Source: CAZKXX01 sp964556705 (GTDB lineage: Bacteria; Acidobacteriota; Terriglobia; UBA7540). Taken from it: 63,630 nt of DNA. Position numbers and translations under genes: made by a program. The stretch's first letter is position 1; each line of letters begins with the position of its first letter. Of this stretch, positions 32,693 to 42,613 are shown piece after piece. The stretch lies in NCBI GenBank assembly GCA_964556705.1, contig CAZKXX010000006.1, positions 1 through 63,630 on the forward strand. Direction: 5' to 3'. The notes beneath the pieces were generated by a model. It was not told the origin of the DNA. It made no database searches and saw only the letters and a program-made list of their open reading frames with translations.

Positions 32693-34384
32693 ATGCAAAT
32701 CCTTCGCCCCGTTTTTTCTCTCGCTCTGGCGGCGGGTCTGACGATTCAGATTCTCGCCACCACCGCGCCGGACGGGCGCTCCGCCAGGCAGCAGCCGAAA
32801 AATCCGTCACCCATCCATTTTCGCAATGTCGCCGCCGCGGCGGGCCTGAATTTTGTCCTGGAAAATCATCCCACGCCTGACAAGCACATGATTGAGACGA
32901 TGACGGGCGGGATCGCCGTCTTCGATTACGACGGCGACGGCCGGCCCGACATCTACTTCGTGAACGGCGCGGCCATCCCTTCGCTCGAAAAAGAGTCGCC
33001 CGAATATTTCAACCGCCTCTTCCGGAACCTCGGCGGAATGAAATTCGCGGACGTGACGGCCGAAGCCGGTGTCGCCGGCGCGGGCTATTCGATGGGCGCC
33101 GCGGCCGCCGATTTCGATAACGACGGCCATGTGGACCTGTTCGTCTCGGGCGTCTATCGCAACATCCTCTACCGCAACCTCGGCAACGGGCGCTTTGAAG
33201 ACGTCACGGCGAAGTCGGGCATCAAGAGCGACCGCTGGTCGGTGGCGGCGGGCTGGTTCGATTACGACAACGACGGCCATCTCGACCTCTTCGTCGTCAA
33301 CTACGCGCGCTGGACACTCGAGTGGGACCGCTTCTGCGGCGACCGCGAGCGGAACATTCGCGTCTATTGCCATCCCAAATACTTCGAAGGCTGGGAAAAC
33401 AACCTCTACCGCAACCGCGGCGACGGCACGTTCGAGGACGTTTCCGAGGCCGCGGGAATCGCCGGACACAGCGGCACGGGAATGAGTGTGGCGTTCGCCG
33501 ACTACGAAGGCAACGGATTTTCCGACGCCTTCGTCACCAACGACGGGCTTCCCAATTTCCTGTTCCGCAACCGCGGCGACGGGACGTTCGAGGAAGTCGG
33601 CCTGCTCGCCGGCGCGGCACTGCTCGACGGCGGCAAACCGGTTTCCAGTATGGGCGTTGATTTCCGCGATTACGACAACGACGGCCTTCCCGACCTGAAC
33701 GTCACGGCGCTGACCGGCGAGACCTACCCGCTTTTTCGCAACCTGGGCGGCGGCTTCTTCCAGGACTTTACCTACGCCAGCCGGCTGGGACCGCTCAGCG
33801 TGCCGTGGAGCGGCTGGAGCAACGGCTTCTTCGACTTCAACAACAACGGGTGGAAAGATCTCTTCACCGCCAACTCGCACGCCGACGACAACATCCACCA
33901 CTTCCGCGCCACCGAGTACCGCCAGCCCAACACGGTCTTCGCAAACCTCGGCGACGGAACGTTTCGCGACGCGAGCGCGGAAGCCGGCGAGGAGTTTGCC
34001 GCGAGCGCGCGCGCGCATCGCGGCGCCGCTTTCGCCGACTTCAACGGCGACGGGCGAATCGACGTCGTCACCAGCGCGCTGCGCGACCCCGCGGAACTCT
34101 GGGAGAACGTCAGCCCGAACGAGAACCGCTGGCTCATTCTCAAACTCCTGGGCACGCGCAGCAACCGCGACGGCATCGGCGCGCGAGTCCGCATCGGCCG
34201 GCAGGTTAACCACATGACCTCGGCCGTCGGCTACGCCTCCTCCAGCCACTTCGGCGTGCATTTCGGGCTGGGAAAAAGGGAGACCGTGGAGAAGATCGAA
34301 ATCCGCTGGCCGAGCGGCGCCGTTCAGACCCTTCGCGACATCCCCGCAAATCAGGTCCTGGAAGTCCGCGAGCCGGGAGGTTAG
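32693..34384 (+). CDS. CRTAC1-like FG-GAP / ASPIC-UnbV repeat protein
   Basis: 563 residues with a signal peptide (MQILRPVFSLALAAGLTI). Calcium-binding FG-GAP/VCBS blades recur (AVFDYDGDGRPDIYFVNG, AAADFDNDGHVDLFVSGV, GWFDYDNDGHLDLFVVNY, DFRDYDNDGLPDLNVTAL, AAFADFNGDGRIDVVTSA), indicating a beta-propeller, and the C-terminus is an ASPIC/UnbV domain (GIGARVRIGRQVNHMTSAVG ... ESRWPSGAVQ-like IRWPSGAVQTL). Such proteins are abundant in Acidobacteriota, and their ligands are unknown. No ribosome-binding site is visible. TTGACG (32652) and CATCAT (32676) with 18-base spacing would start transcription about five bases before the ATG. Its 3' end is six bases from the convergent TPR gene. Confidence 0.9.
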   Translation: MQILRPVFSLALAAGLTIQILATTAPDGRSARQQPKNPSPIHFRNVAAAAGLNFVLENHPTPDKHMIETMTGGIAVFDYDGDGRPDIYFVNGAAIPSLEKESPEYFNRLFRNLGGMKFADVTAEAGVAGAGYSMGAAAADFDNDGHVDLFVSGVYRNILYRNLGNGRFEDVTAKSGIKSDRWSVAAGWFDYDNDGHLDLFVVNYARWTLEWDRFCGDRERNIRVYCHPKYFEGWENNLYRNRGDGTFEDVSEAAGIAGHSGTGMSVAFADYEGNGFSDAFVTNDGLPNFLFRNRGDGTFEEVGLLAGAALLDGGKPVSSMGVDFRDYDNDGLPDLNVTALTGETYPLFRNLGGGFFQDFTYASRLGPLSVPWSGWSNGFFDFNNNGWKDLFTANSHADDNIHHFRATEYRQPNTVFANLGDGTFRDASAEAGEEFAASARAHRGAAFADFNGDGRIDVVTSALRDPAELWENVSPNENRWLILKLLGTRSNRDGIGARVRIGRQVNHMTSAVGYASSSHFGVHFGLGKRETVEKIEIRWPSGAVQTLRDIPANQVLEVREPGG

Positions 34385-34390
34385 CCGCCG

Positions 34391-35902
34391 TTATTCCGGC
34401 GAGGCAATCTGCACGTCCTGCAAGAACGACTTGCGCTGCACGGTGAGCGCTTTCTGCGCCTCGCGATACCGTTCGAGCATCTGCCGCGCCAGCTCCGGCT
34501 CGCCGCTGCGTTGGTACGCCTGGGCGAGCTGGTAGTGCAGGCTGCCGTCTTCGTCGAGCGGCAGCGCGGCTTTCAGGTGCTCGACCGCATCCTCGCGACG
34601 CCCCGTCTGCATGTAGGCTCGGCCGAGCGCGCTGCGCGCCGAGAGCAGGTCCGGCGCCCGCGCCGCCGCTTCCTCGAGGTAGGGGAGAGCCTCTTCGGCA
34701 CGCTGCGAATCGAGCAGCGTGTCGCCCACCAGGTAATTCATCTCGGCTGACTCGGGTTGCTGCTTCAGCAGTTCGCGGAAAATCCCGAGCGCCGCCTCGT
34801 TGTCCCGAATCTGCCGAAGCGAAATGCCGAGTTCCCGCCGCAGGTTCTCGTCCCCGGGCGCGAGCGCCAGCGCCTTGCGCCACTCTTCGATCGCTTCGCG
34901 GTGGCGGCGGTGGCTGCGATGGACCTCAGCCCGAAACGCGTGGGCTTCGGCCGAAGGGGGCAACGCGGCGAGTTTTGCGAAAGCCTCGAGCGCCAGCTCA
35001 TTGCAAGCCTTCACCCGCCAGAAGAGTGCTTCCGGAGAATTTCCGTCATTCGAAGCGGCGAGCAACTCGGCGTAGCGCTGGTCGCGGAAAAGACACTCGA
35101 AATTCCGCCTGGAGCAGTCCGGCGGCGGCAATCGCCACTCCTTTTCCTCTTCAACCTGCGCCCACTCCGGGTGCTCTGTCCTTCGATAGATTTCGGCAAT
35201 CGCCGCGTGAACGCCGCGCATCTCGGGCAGCCGTTGCAGAGCCTGACGGTAGAGATAGAAGGCGCTGTTGTACTGCTGCTGCTGGAATTGCGTCTCGGCC
35301 ACGAGCGCCAGCAGGTAGGCTGAATCCGGGGCGACTTTTTCCAGTTCCTGAAACGCTTCGGCGGCCAGCGCTTCGTAACTTCGTCCCAGCGCGAACCAGG
35401 CGCGAGCGTTTCCGGGAGCGAGTTCCGTGAGCCGCGAGAAGTGGCGGGCGGCGTCCGCAAACCGCTCGAGTGCCAGGTGCGCTTCGGCGAGCATCTGGTG
35501 CGCCTCGGCGTGCTCCGGCTGCGCCGCGACGACGCGCTCGAGCGGCGCGACGGCCTTCTCGGGTTCGCCCAGACGCAGGTGGCTGGCACCCAGAAACAGC
35601 GCGGCGGGCCAGACAGAGGAATCGAGGCGCAGCGCCTTCTGAAGTTCCAGCACGGCTTCTCGGTCGCGCCCCCCCAGGTGCAGGGCCATGCCGAGGTTCA
35701 GGTGGAGTCCGGCGTTCTCCGGGACGGCGCGCACGAGTTGACGATAGACCTCGGCGGCCTGGTCGAACTTGCCGGCGGCCATCAGGTCGCGCGCGTCGCG
35801 GGAAAGCGCCGCCGGGTCCTGCGCGCCCGCGAGCACTGACAGGGGGGAGAAAACCGCGACGAACAACAACCCGATTCGCAGGCGCCGGCTCACCGGAGGC
35901 AT
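34391..35902 (-). CDS. secreted tetratricopeptide-repeat protein
   Basis: 503 residues from the ATG at 35902. A signal peptide (RRLRIGLLFVAVFSPLSVLA) is followed by about nine TPR units, clear in ARDLMAAGKFDQAAEVYRQL, AHLALERFADAARHFSRLTE and EWRKALALAPGDENLRRELG. Between the two TPR blocks, a Cys pair (PDCSRRNFECLF) may form a disulfide. TPR superhelices bind protein partners; the partner is unknown. TAGAAT lies so close to the ATG (35910-35915) that the transcript may be nearly leaderless. It converges on the ASPIC/UnbV gene, and the pair is a common neighbourhood in Acidobacteriota, suggesting a functional link. Confidence 0.85.
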   Translation of the reverse strand: MPPVSRRLRIGLLFVAVFSPLSVLAGAQDPAALSRDARDLMAAGKFDQAAEVYRQLVRAVPENAGLHLNLGMALHLGGRDREAVLELQKALRLDSSVWPAALFLGASHLRLGEPEKAVAPLERVVAAQPEHAEAHQMLAEAHLALERFADAARHFSRLTELAPGNARAWFALGRSYEALAAEAFQELEKVAPDSAYLLALVAETQFQQQQYNSAFYLYRQALQRLPEMRGVHAAIAEIYRRTEHPEWAQVEEEKEWRLPPPDCSRRNFECLFRDQRYAELLAASNDGNSPEALFWRVKACNELALEAFAKLAALPPSAEAHAFRAEVHRSHRRHREAIEEWRKALALAPGDENLRRELGISLRQIRDNEAALGIFRELLKQQPESAEMNYLVGDTLLDSQRAEEALPYLEEAAARAPDLLSARSALGRAYMQTGRREDAVEHLKAALPLDEDGSLHYQLAQAYQRSGEPELARQMLERYREAQKALTVQRKSFLQDVQIASPE

Positions 35903-36015
35903 CTCCAAAATTCTACCATGCGGCGTGCTGACGAGTAGCGCGCGCGATCAGCTCCCAGAAACAAAAAGGGCGCCCCGACGAGTTGGAGCGCCCCGGAAAA
36001 CAAACGAGATGGAAA

Positions 36016-39000
36016 TTACCAACTGAACCGCAGACCCATCCGGAACTGGCGTTCCGGCAGGTTGGGGTCGGTGCTTGTCACCCGCATGAAGTTCGACGGG
36101 CTGGAAGCGTTCGCTGCGGGGTTTGCGAAGTGAGGTGTATTGGTCAGGTTGAACGCCTCGGCCCGGAACTGGAAGTTCAGCTTCTCCGTCAGCCGGAAGG
36201 TGCGATAGAGGCTGAAGTCCAGGTTCACGGCGCCTGGCCCGCGCATAATGTTCCGCCCGGAGGTGCCGTAACGGACCTCGGTCACCGGCGCGAAGGCGTC
36301 GGGATCAAAGAAGCGGGTTCCCGGCCCCACGTCGCCGATCTTCTGGACAGTGGGTTTCACCTGGTCCGCCGTCTGGAGGTTGCCCGGCGAATTCAGAGAT
36401 GCGCCGGAGGCCGTGACGGTGAAAGGCCGTCCCTGCGTGGAGAGGAACGTGCCGTTGATCTGCCACCCACCGAGGATGGCAGCGGCCGCACCGTCGGAGG
36501 CCATTGCCTTGTCCCTGCCGAAGGGCAACTCATACACGAAGCCCATCGTGAACAGGTGCGGGATGTCGTATCCGGCCAGGGCCCGGCTGCGGTGCGCGAC
36601 CGCCGGGTCGTTCCAGTTGATCCCCGCCCAGCCGTCGTCGTCCGTCCAGTTGATGGCCTTCGACCAGGTGTAAGCCCCTTTGAGTAGCAGGCCATTCTTG
36701 AACGGACGATTGATGGCCACCTGGAGGGAGTGGTAATCGGTGTCGAACCGTCCCTGCCAAAGCAAGGTCGAAGTGTTGCGGCCGTGGAGCGCATTGAGCG
36801 GCCGGCCTGCGTTCCCGACGCCTACGCCCCGGGCGGCGTTGATGTCAATATCGCCGAAGCTGCGGATCGTCCGCGTGCCGACGTAGCCGACCGAAACCAG
36901 CGTGTCAGAGGGGAGCCGCTGCTCGATGATAAAGTTCCATGACTGGATGTAGCCGCGCTTCAGCAGGCCGCGCTCCGGCGTGCGCATCAGCGCCGGAAGG
37001 GGCAGAGGGATGACCCCTGAGCTGATGTCCGGACAACAGATGGCGGGGATGCCGTCTTGAATGTCCGTCAGGATCGGGTCGAATCCCGTGGCGACGAAAT
37101 CCGACGCAATCGTCAGCGGATAGAACCCACGGAGCGGCCGGGCCAGCGGCATCGGATTGAAGGTGATGCCGTAGCCGGAGCGGATCACGGTGTTATCCCG
37201 CAACCGGTAAGCAAGGCCGACGCGCGGGGCGAACAGCTTCTTGCTGGTCGTGATGCCGAGGTTCTGCTCGTTGCCGCCAATTCCGCCCAGATGGACGAGG
37301 TTCGTTGCGGGGTCATAGAACTCAATCCCGCTCGAAGCCCGCTGCATGAGCGGATAGTACTCGTAACGGACCCCGTAGTTGAAGGTGAGCTTGGGGGTGA
37401 CGCGCCAGCGGTCCCGGGCATAGCCGGCCCACTGCCACTCGAGCCCCGTCATCTTGATGAACTGCGTGCTCTTGCCCATTTCCGTTGGCATGCCCAGCAG
37501 GAACGCCGCAAGTGAATTGAACTGGTTCGGCGAGGGCCCGCCATTCAATGCTGTGGGCGCGCCGCCGAACGTGAAGGCGCCGCGCGGGCCACGGCCCAGT
37601 TCGGGCTGCCAGTGGTTGAGGTGGTGGTGGACCACGTCAATCCCGAACCGCAGGTCGTGAGAGCCTTTTACCCAGTTGGCGTTCTGCGTGAACGTGTAGC
37701 TCTGGTCGTTGCGGAAGATGGGGATCCAGCCTTCGGGCTGACCCAGCGTGGTGTAGGTGGTGAACGCGAAGGCGGGCATTCCGCTTTCGCGCGGGTCCGG
37801 GCCGTTGGTCCCCGGAATGCCCAGCGTGTCGAGGCCGAAGTTGGGCCCATGGTCGGGGCCGAGGACTTCCTGTCCCATGCGCGTCCAGCCGATCGTCCCG
37901 TCAATCAGAAAGTTCGGTGAAAGCGTCCAGGTGTGACCGACGGAGGCGACCTGAACAAGCGTGTCGCCGGTGCCGTTGCCGACATCGCAGAGACCGGGAC
38001 CGCCGGCGGCACCCAGGGCCTGGATGCAGCTCACCTGCGCGTCCATCGCGCCGTACTTACCCCAGATCGTGTGCCGGTCGGTCCGATTGTAGTTCACCTT
38101 CACGTCGAAGTTATCGCGGTTGAAGCGCTGTGTTCCGGCGCTGAAGTAGTTCTCCGTCAGGCCGGGCAGGTTCGGCAGCGGCACCAGAGAGAGCATCTGC
38201 TGGGCGACCGGGTGGACCGAAGGCAGCATATTGCCTGCAAACGGCTGGCGATCCGTGCCGTCCGGGTTGCCGGTCGAAGGATCATAAATCACGGTACTGA
38301 CATCGCTGAAATCGCCAGTGCGGTGCTGCGCCGTCGGCACCGTAGAGAGAAGAAATCGTCCGTTGCGCTCCCGGGTTCCTTCCCAGCCGCCGAAGAAGAA
38401 GACCTTGTCTCTCTTGATCGGTCCGCCGATCGTAAAACCAGTGATATTCGTGATGGTCTTGGGCTTGCGCTGGGTCTGCGGGAGGAAGATGTTGCGCGCC
38501 CGCAAGGCGTTATCCTCGTGCAGCCAGAAGGCGCTGCCGTGCAGTTCGTTGGTGCCGGATTTGGTGGAAACGTTGATTGAGGCGCCGCCGGCCATGCCTT
38601 GTTCGGCGTCGAAGGCGTTGGTGGTGATGTTGACTTCCTGCACCGTCTCGGCCGGGGCCACGTAGGCGCTGTGGTGGGGCAGCCAGATGAAGACGTTGGC
38701 CGCGCCGTCAATCCGCGTGGTGTTGTTGTTGCGGTTGGTCCCGTTCACGTTGGTCGTCAGGGCGCGCGCCGGCGAGTCAATCACGGCGTTCTGGAAGCGC
38801 GTGGGCACGGCGCCGGGGACCAGGTTGATCAGGCTCTGGTAGTTGCGGTAGCGCGGCAGCGGCAGGTTGTTCACGGCACGCTCACCGAGCTGAATGTTCA
38901 CTTCGCCCTTCTCCGTCTGTAGAACGGCGGCGCTGGCTTCCACGGTCACCGTCTCGGTCACGGCTCCGACTTGCAGCCGGGCCTCCACGCGGCTCACCAC

Positions 39001-39321
39001 GTTAGTGGAGACCAGGATGTTCGATTCGGTGTAGGTTTGGAAGCCCGCCGCGGAAATCGTGACGTCGTAATTGCCCGGCCAGGCGTTCGAAATGACGAAG
39101 CGGCCCTGGTCGTCCGTGGTTGTCTCGCGCGTCTGGTTTGTGCCGCGATGCGTGGCGACGACCTTGGCCCCCGGCACCACGGCGCCCGTCGGGTCGCTGA
39201 CCGTTCCGACCAGAGAGCCGTAAAGTACCTGGGCAAGGGTTGGTTGACTGAGTACGGGCGCCAGCAAAAGTCCGGCGCCAAGGAAAAGAAGCAGCCCAAA
39301 GCGTGGCCGTTTCTCAGCCAT
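36016..39321 (-). CDS. Oar-like TonB-dependent receptor with carboxypeptidase-regulatory domain
   Basis: 1101 residues from the ATG at 39321, which has GGAGG nine bases upstream; twelve codons before it are also open. A signal peptide (FGLLLFLGAGLLLAP) leads to a carboxypeptidase-regulatory-like domain (GSLVGTVSDPTGAVVPGAKV), a plug (QLGERAVNNLPLPRYRNYQS, GGASINVSTKSGTNELHGSA) and a very long barrel ending QFRMGLRFSW with a terminal aromatic residue. Oar-like receptors of this size are a hallmark of Acidobacteriota and Myxococcota and are linked to protein or oligosaccharide handling at the outer membrane. The substrate is not known here. It is a single-gene unit with its own promoter. Confidence 0.93.
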   Translation of the reverse strand: MAEKRPRFGLLLFLGAGLLLAPVLSQPTLAQVLYGSLVGTVSDPTGAVVPGAKVVATHRGTNQTRETTTDDQGRFVISNAWPGNYDVTISAAGFQTYTESNILVSTNVVSRVEARLQVGAVTETVTVEASAAVLQTEKGEVNIQLGERAVNNLPLPRYRNYQSLINLVPGAVPTRFQNAVIDSPARALTTNVNGTNRNNNTTRIDGAANVFIWLPHHSAYVAPAETVQEVNITTNAFDAEQGMAGGASINVSTKSGTNELHGSAFWLHEDNALRARNIFLPQTQRKPKTITNITGFTIGGPIKRDKVFFFGGWEGTRERNGRFLLSTVPTAQHRTGDFSDVSTVIYDPSTGNPDGTDRQPFAGNMLPSVHPVAQQMLSLVPLPNLPGLTENYFSAGTQRFNRDNFDVKVNYNRTDRHTIWGKYGAMDAQVSCIQALGAAGGPGLCDVGNGTGDTLVQVASVGHTWTLSPNFLIDGTIGWTRMGQEVLGPDHGPNFGLDTLGIPGTNGPDPRESGMPAFAFTTYTTLGQPEGWIPIFRNDQSYTFTQNANWVKGSHDLRFGIDVVHHHLNHWQPELGRGPRGAFTFGGAPTALNGGPSPNQFNSLAAFLLGMPTEMGKSTQFIKMTGLEWQWAGYARDRWRVTPKLTFNYGVRYEYYPLMQRASSGIEFYDPATNLVHLGGIGGNEQNLGITTSKKLFAPRVGLAYRLRDNTVIRSGYGITFNPMPLARPLRGFYPLTIASDFVATGFDPILTDIQDGIPAICCPDISSGVIPLPLPALMRTPERGLLKRGYIQSWNFIIEQRLPSDTLVSVGYVGTRTIRSFGDIDINAARGVGVGNAGRPLNALHGRNTSTLLWQGRFDTDYHSLQVAINRPFKNGLLLKGAYTWSKAINWTDDDGWAGINWNDPAVAHRSRALAGYDIPHLFTMGFVYELPFGRDKAMASDGAAAAILGGWQINGTFLSTQGRPFTVTASGASLNSPGNLQTADQVKPTVQKIGDVGPGTRFFDPDAFAPVTEVRYGTSGRNIMRGPGAVNLDFSLYRTFRLTEKLNFQFRAEAFNLTNTPHFANPAANASSPSNFMRVTSTDPNLPERQFRMGLRFSW

Positions 39322-39767
39322 TTGAAATGTCCTCCCTTCAATCCTAACGGTTGTCAAGTCTTCAGCTGAAAAGCCCTCGGAGTCAGCCCTTCATCTTTCA
39401 AAGTTCATTTCGATATCTTATGTTCACAATCATATACATTCGATTCCGCCGCTGTCAAACACCCCGTTTGAGGCCTATCTTTCGTCCCCAAGACGCTTGC
39501 CTGGGGTGCTTACTTTCTGTTACATAGGCATCCTCCATACCAAACCACACAACAAAATGCCGTAAGCGGTTTCAAGGTACTTAAGTTGCTTATTTCGAGT
39601 AAACTGGCGATTCGAATCATTCCGATTCATTTCGTTTTTACATAGCGAGAAAATACAGTTATTTGGAACAGCAAGTCCGAACTTCCTTTTTTCGTATTTT
39701 GAGAATCGCGGGTTTTTGGCTGCGGCTTATCGGAGTCGTCGGAGAAGCAGGCAGGCAAGGGCGGTGC
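39322..39767. other. 446-bp AT-rich spacer upstream of the Oar-like receptor
   Basis: No gene is supported. The segment is visibly more AT-rich than its surroundings, especially 39380-39680. It contains the receptor promoter at 39429-39458. The rest shows AT tracts but no hairpin-plus-T terminator for the TPR gene that ends at 39768. Confidence 0.6.
39429..39458 (-). promoter_or_regulatory. sigma-70-type promoter of the Oar-like receptor
   Basis: On the minus strand, consensus TTGACA (39453-39458) is followed after 18 bases by TATGAT (39429-39434). The predicted start near 39421 gives a leader of about 100 bases before the ATG at 39321. Confidence 0.75.
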
Positions 39768-41212
39768 TTACGGTTTCAATTCGCCGCCTTCCAGCAATTT
39801 GAGGTCACGTTCGATCAATGTGAGAAGTTGCGCCTGTCCGTAGGCGGCGGCTTTGTGGCGAGCCTGGCGGGCATACTCGATGGCCCGCTCGCGGTCATGG
39901 GCGCGCGCGTAGGCAGAGGCGAGTGCGTAGAGGTAGGTTGGGGTCTGGCTGTCCTCGGGCGTCAACGTCTGACGGAAATGCTCGATGGCCTGCTGGATGT
40001 CACCGCGATGCACCAGCAGGCGTCCCAGGCGAAAGTGGGCGGCGCGATGGTCCGGCCGTCGCGCCACGACCTGGCGGAAGTGTTCGAGGGCCTCGTCGAG
40101 CTTTCCCTGCGATTCGAGCAGGTGCGCATAATTGAAATGCGCCTCGGTATGGTACGCGTTGGCCTCGAGGGCACGCCGGAAAGCCTCTTCCGCCTCCGCG
40201 TTGCGGCCATCCTGGAGAAGCATAACTCCATAGTTGTAATGGGCGTCGGCGTAGTAGGGATTCAGCCGCACCGCTTCTCGGTAATGTTCCGCGGCCTTCG
40301 GCGTTTCCCCCAACCGTGCATAGAGGATGATTAGGTTTGCGTGCCCGTGGACGAGCTCGGGATCGATTTCGAGCGCCTTCAGGTGCGCCTCGACGGCCTC
40401 TTGGAGCCGGCCGACGTCTTCCAGGGCGAGGCCGCGGCGCAAGTGGGGCACGGCCTCGCTGATGAGCTCACGGATTTCGTCCCGCAGCGGGTCGCGTTCC
40501 GGCGGGACGAGGTTCCGATGCCTCTCGTACAGCGCCAGGTGTCGGCGCGCCTCCTCCTCGCGGCCGAGCTTGCGATAAAGCTGGCCGAGCGCGTATAGCG
40601 CAGCGCCGTATGGGGGGAAGAGTTCGCAGGCCTTGCGGTAAGCTTCGAGCGCCGCCTGTTCGTCGCCCCGTGCGGCATGGAAACGCCCCAGACCGAAATA
40701 CGCCGCGGCTGAGCCGGGCTGGCGCACGAGGACGCCTTCGAGGATCTCGCGAGTTTCCTCCACGCGGCCGGCGCCGCGCAGGCTCTCGGCCAGCCGGAGC
40801 GCGGCCGGAACGTACTCCGGACTCAACCGCAGCGCCTCGTGCAGCGCCGCGGCTGCCTCATCGTGCTCGCCGAGCTCGGCGCGCACCCAGCCCAGATAAT
40901 ACGCCCAACGGAAATTCTCGGGCTCCAGTCGTCGCGCGCGTTCGTAGCAGCGCGCCGCGAGGTCGTAGCGCACGTGGGCGTGCAGGACCATTCCCAGCCG
41001 GCCGACGGCGCGAGCGTCCTCAGGCCGCGCGCGTGCTTCCTCGATCGCCTGGCCCACCTCGTCGCGCACCGCGGGCGGAAACTGTTCCAGGACGATTTCG
41101 GGGAGGTCGGGAAGCTGTGACGAATCCTCCGCGGCCGCGGCGGTCGCAACGCCGCAAGCCAAGCCCAGCGCGAGCAGGAAAAGGGAGAACCGCCGCGAGG
41201 CAACGGAAAGAA

Positions 41213-41213
<1 letters not shown>
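39768..41213 (-). CDS. secreted TPR protein with uncertain start, abutting tRNA-Cys
   Basis: About 480 residues. An Arg-rich start and hydrophobic core (RRFSLFLLALGLACGVATAA) form a signal peptide, followed by at least ten TPR units (for example AARCYERARRLEPENFRWAY, AAEHYREAVRLNPYYADAHY, AIEHFRQTLTPEDSQTPTYL). The open frame runs backwards through both tRNA genes, but translation cannot plausibly begin there. No ATG, GTG or TTG lies between the tRNA-Cys 3' end and the signal peptide. The best candidates are a non-standard ATT at 41213, whose A is the last base of the tRNA CCA, or a GTG at 41240 inside the tRNA T-arm. It is probably co-transcribed with the tRNAs from the promoter at 41418. 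Confidence 0.72.
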
Positions 41214-41287
<74 letters not shown>

Positions 41288-41302
41288 TGAAGTGAAGGAA
41301 GC

Positions 41303-41378
<76 letters not shown>

Positions 41379-41417
41379 TAAAAACCGCTGCGCGCGCTTT
41401 CGTTGCGCCAAGTTCGG

Positions 41418-41447
41418 ATTATAGGAACGCGCGGAGAGCCCTGTCAA
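41418..41447 (-). promoter_or_regulatory. consensus sigma-70 promoter of the tRNA-Gly/tRNA-Cys unit
   Basis: Minus strand TTGACA (41442-41447), 18 bases, TATAAT (41418-41423): both hexamers match consensus perfectly. Transcription should start near 41411, about 33 bases before tRNA-Gly. Confidence 0.9.
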
Positions 41448-41494
41448 GTTAAGCCGGACGCGGGCGTTGTGGGTGCGCCGGCTGCTGTGCCGCC

Positions 41495-42508
41495 TCACGC
41501 CGGCACGGGCACCACGGCTTCGCGCAGAAACTTCGCCGACTCTTCCGGCGGCGTGGGATTGATGTAGAAGCCCGTCCCCCACTCGAACCCCGCCACTTTG
41601 GTCAGCTTGGGCATGATCTCGAGGTGCCAGTGGTAGTAATCGTTTGAGACCTCGGGGAAGGGCGAGGTGTGGATGATGTAGTTGTAGGCGGGTGAATCGA
41701 GCACCCGATCGAGGCGCAGTAGCAGGTCTTTCAGCATGCCGGCGAGGTGCTCGAACTCCGGCTTCTGCGATTCCTCGAACGCCGACTGGTGTGTCTTCGG
41801 CAGCACCCACATCTCGAACGGAAAGCGCGGGGCGAAGGGCGAAAGGGCGATAAACGCCGGGTTTTCGGCGATGACGCGCACGTTGTCCTGCGATTCCTGC
41901 CGGATAATGTCGCAGAAAATGCAGCGCTCCTTGAAATTGTAGTACTCGCGCGAATTGCCCACCTCTTCGGCCACGCGCTTGGGCACCACGGGCAGCGCGA
42001 TGAGCTGCGAGTGCGTGTGCTCGAGCGAGGCGCCGGCGGCTTCGCCGTGGTTCTTGAAGATGAGGATGTACTTGAACCGCCGGTCCTTTTTCAAATCGAT
42101 GATGCGATCGCGATAGGCCCACAGGACATCTTCAACGGCGCGGACAGGCAGGTTGGCGAGCATCGACTGGTGGTCGGGCGTCTCGATGATCACCTCGTGC
42201 GCGCCGACGCCGTTCATCTTGTCGTAAAGCCCTTCGGCCTGACGGTTCAGCGTGCCTTCAATTCCCAGCGCGGGGAATTTGTTCGGCACCACGCGCAGCG
42301 ACCATCCGGGCGTGTCCTTGGCGCTGCCGTCGGGGCGATAGGCGTGGATCTCCGGCGGCGTCTTTGCCTCGTTGCCGTAACAGAACGGGCAGAAGCCGGA
42401 GCCGCGAATCTCCACCTTCTCGCGAACGAAATCCGTGGGACGCTTCGCCCGGTCGGTGGCGATAATCACCCACCGTCCGGTAATCGGGTCTTTGCGCAGT
42501 TCGGGCAC
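41495..42508 (-). CDS. galT: galactose-1-phosphate uridylyltransferase family protein
   Basis: 337 residues. HIT-superfamily GalT with zinc ligands CPFC (40-43) and CIFC near 196, and the nucleophile motif HTHSQ at 164-168 in SLEHTHSQLIALP. Classical GalT has HPHGQ. The HTHSQ variant also occurs in related nucleotidyltransferases such as ADP-glucose:phosphate adenylyltransferases, so the sugar nucleotide could be ADP- rather than UDP-linked. The usual reaction swaps UMP between UDP-glucose and galactose-1-phosphate (Leloir pathway). No galK or galE is nearby. With the large alpha-glucan operon in the same window, either substrate would make sense. Confidence 0.85.
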   Translation of the reverse strand: MPELRKDPITGRWVIIATDRAKRPTDFVREKVEIRGSGFCPFCYGNEAKTPPEIHAYRPDGSAKDTPGWSLRVVPNKFPALGIEGTLNRQAEGLYDKMNGVGAHEVIIETPDHQSMLANLPVRAVEDVLWAYRDRIIDLKKDRRFKYILIFKNHGEAAGASLEHTHSQLIALPVVPKRVAEEVGNSREYYNFKERCIFCDIIRQESQDNVRVIAENPAFIALSPFAPRFPFEMWVLPKTHQSAFEESQKPEFEHLAGMLKDLLLRLDRVLDSPAYNYIIHTSPFPEVSNDYYHWHLEIMPKLTKVAGFEWGTGFYINPTPPEESAKFLREAVVPVPA

Positions 42509-42613
42509 TCGTCGTTTCCTCTCCGTGGGGCGGGTTCTCCCTGTGGCCAGGGACCGAATTACCTATTATGCGGCATCCGGGAAAAACTGCCAAGAGGTTG
42601 CTTCGGTACAAAG

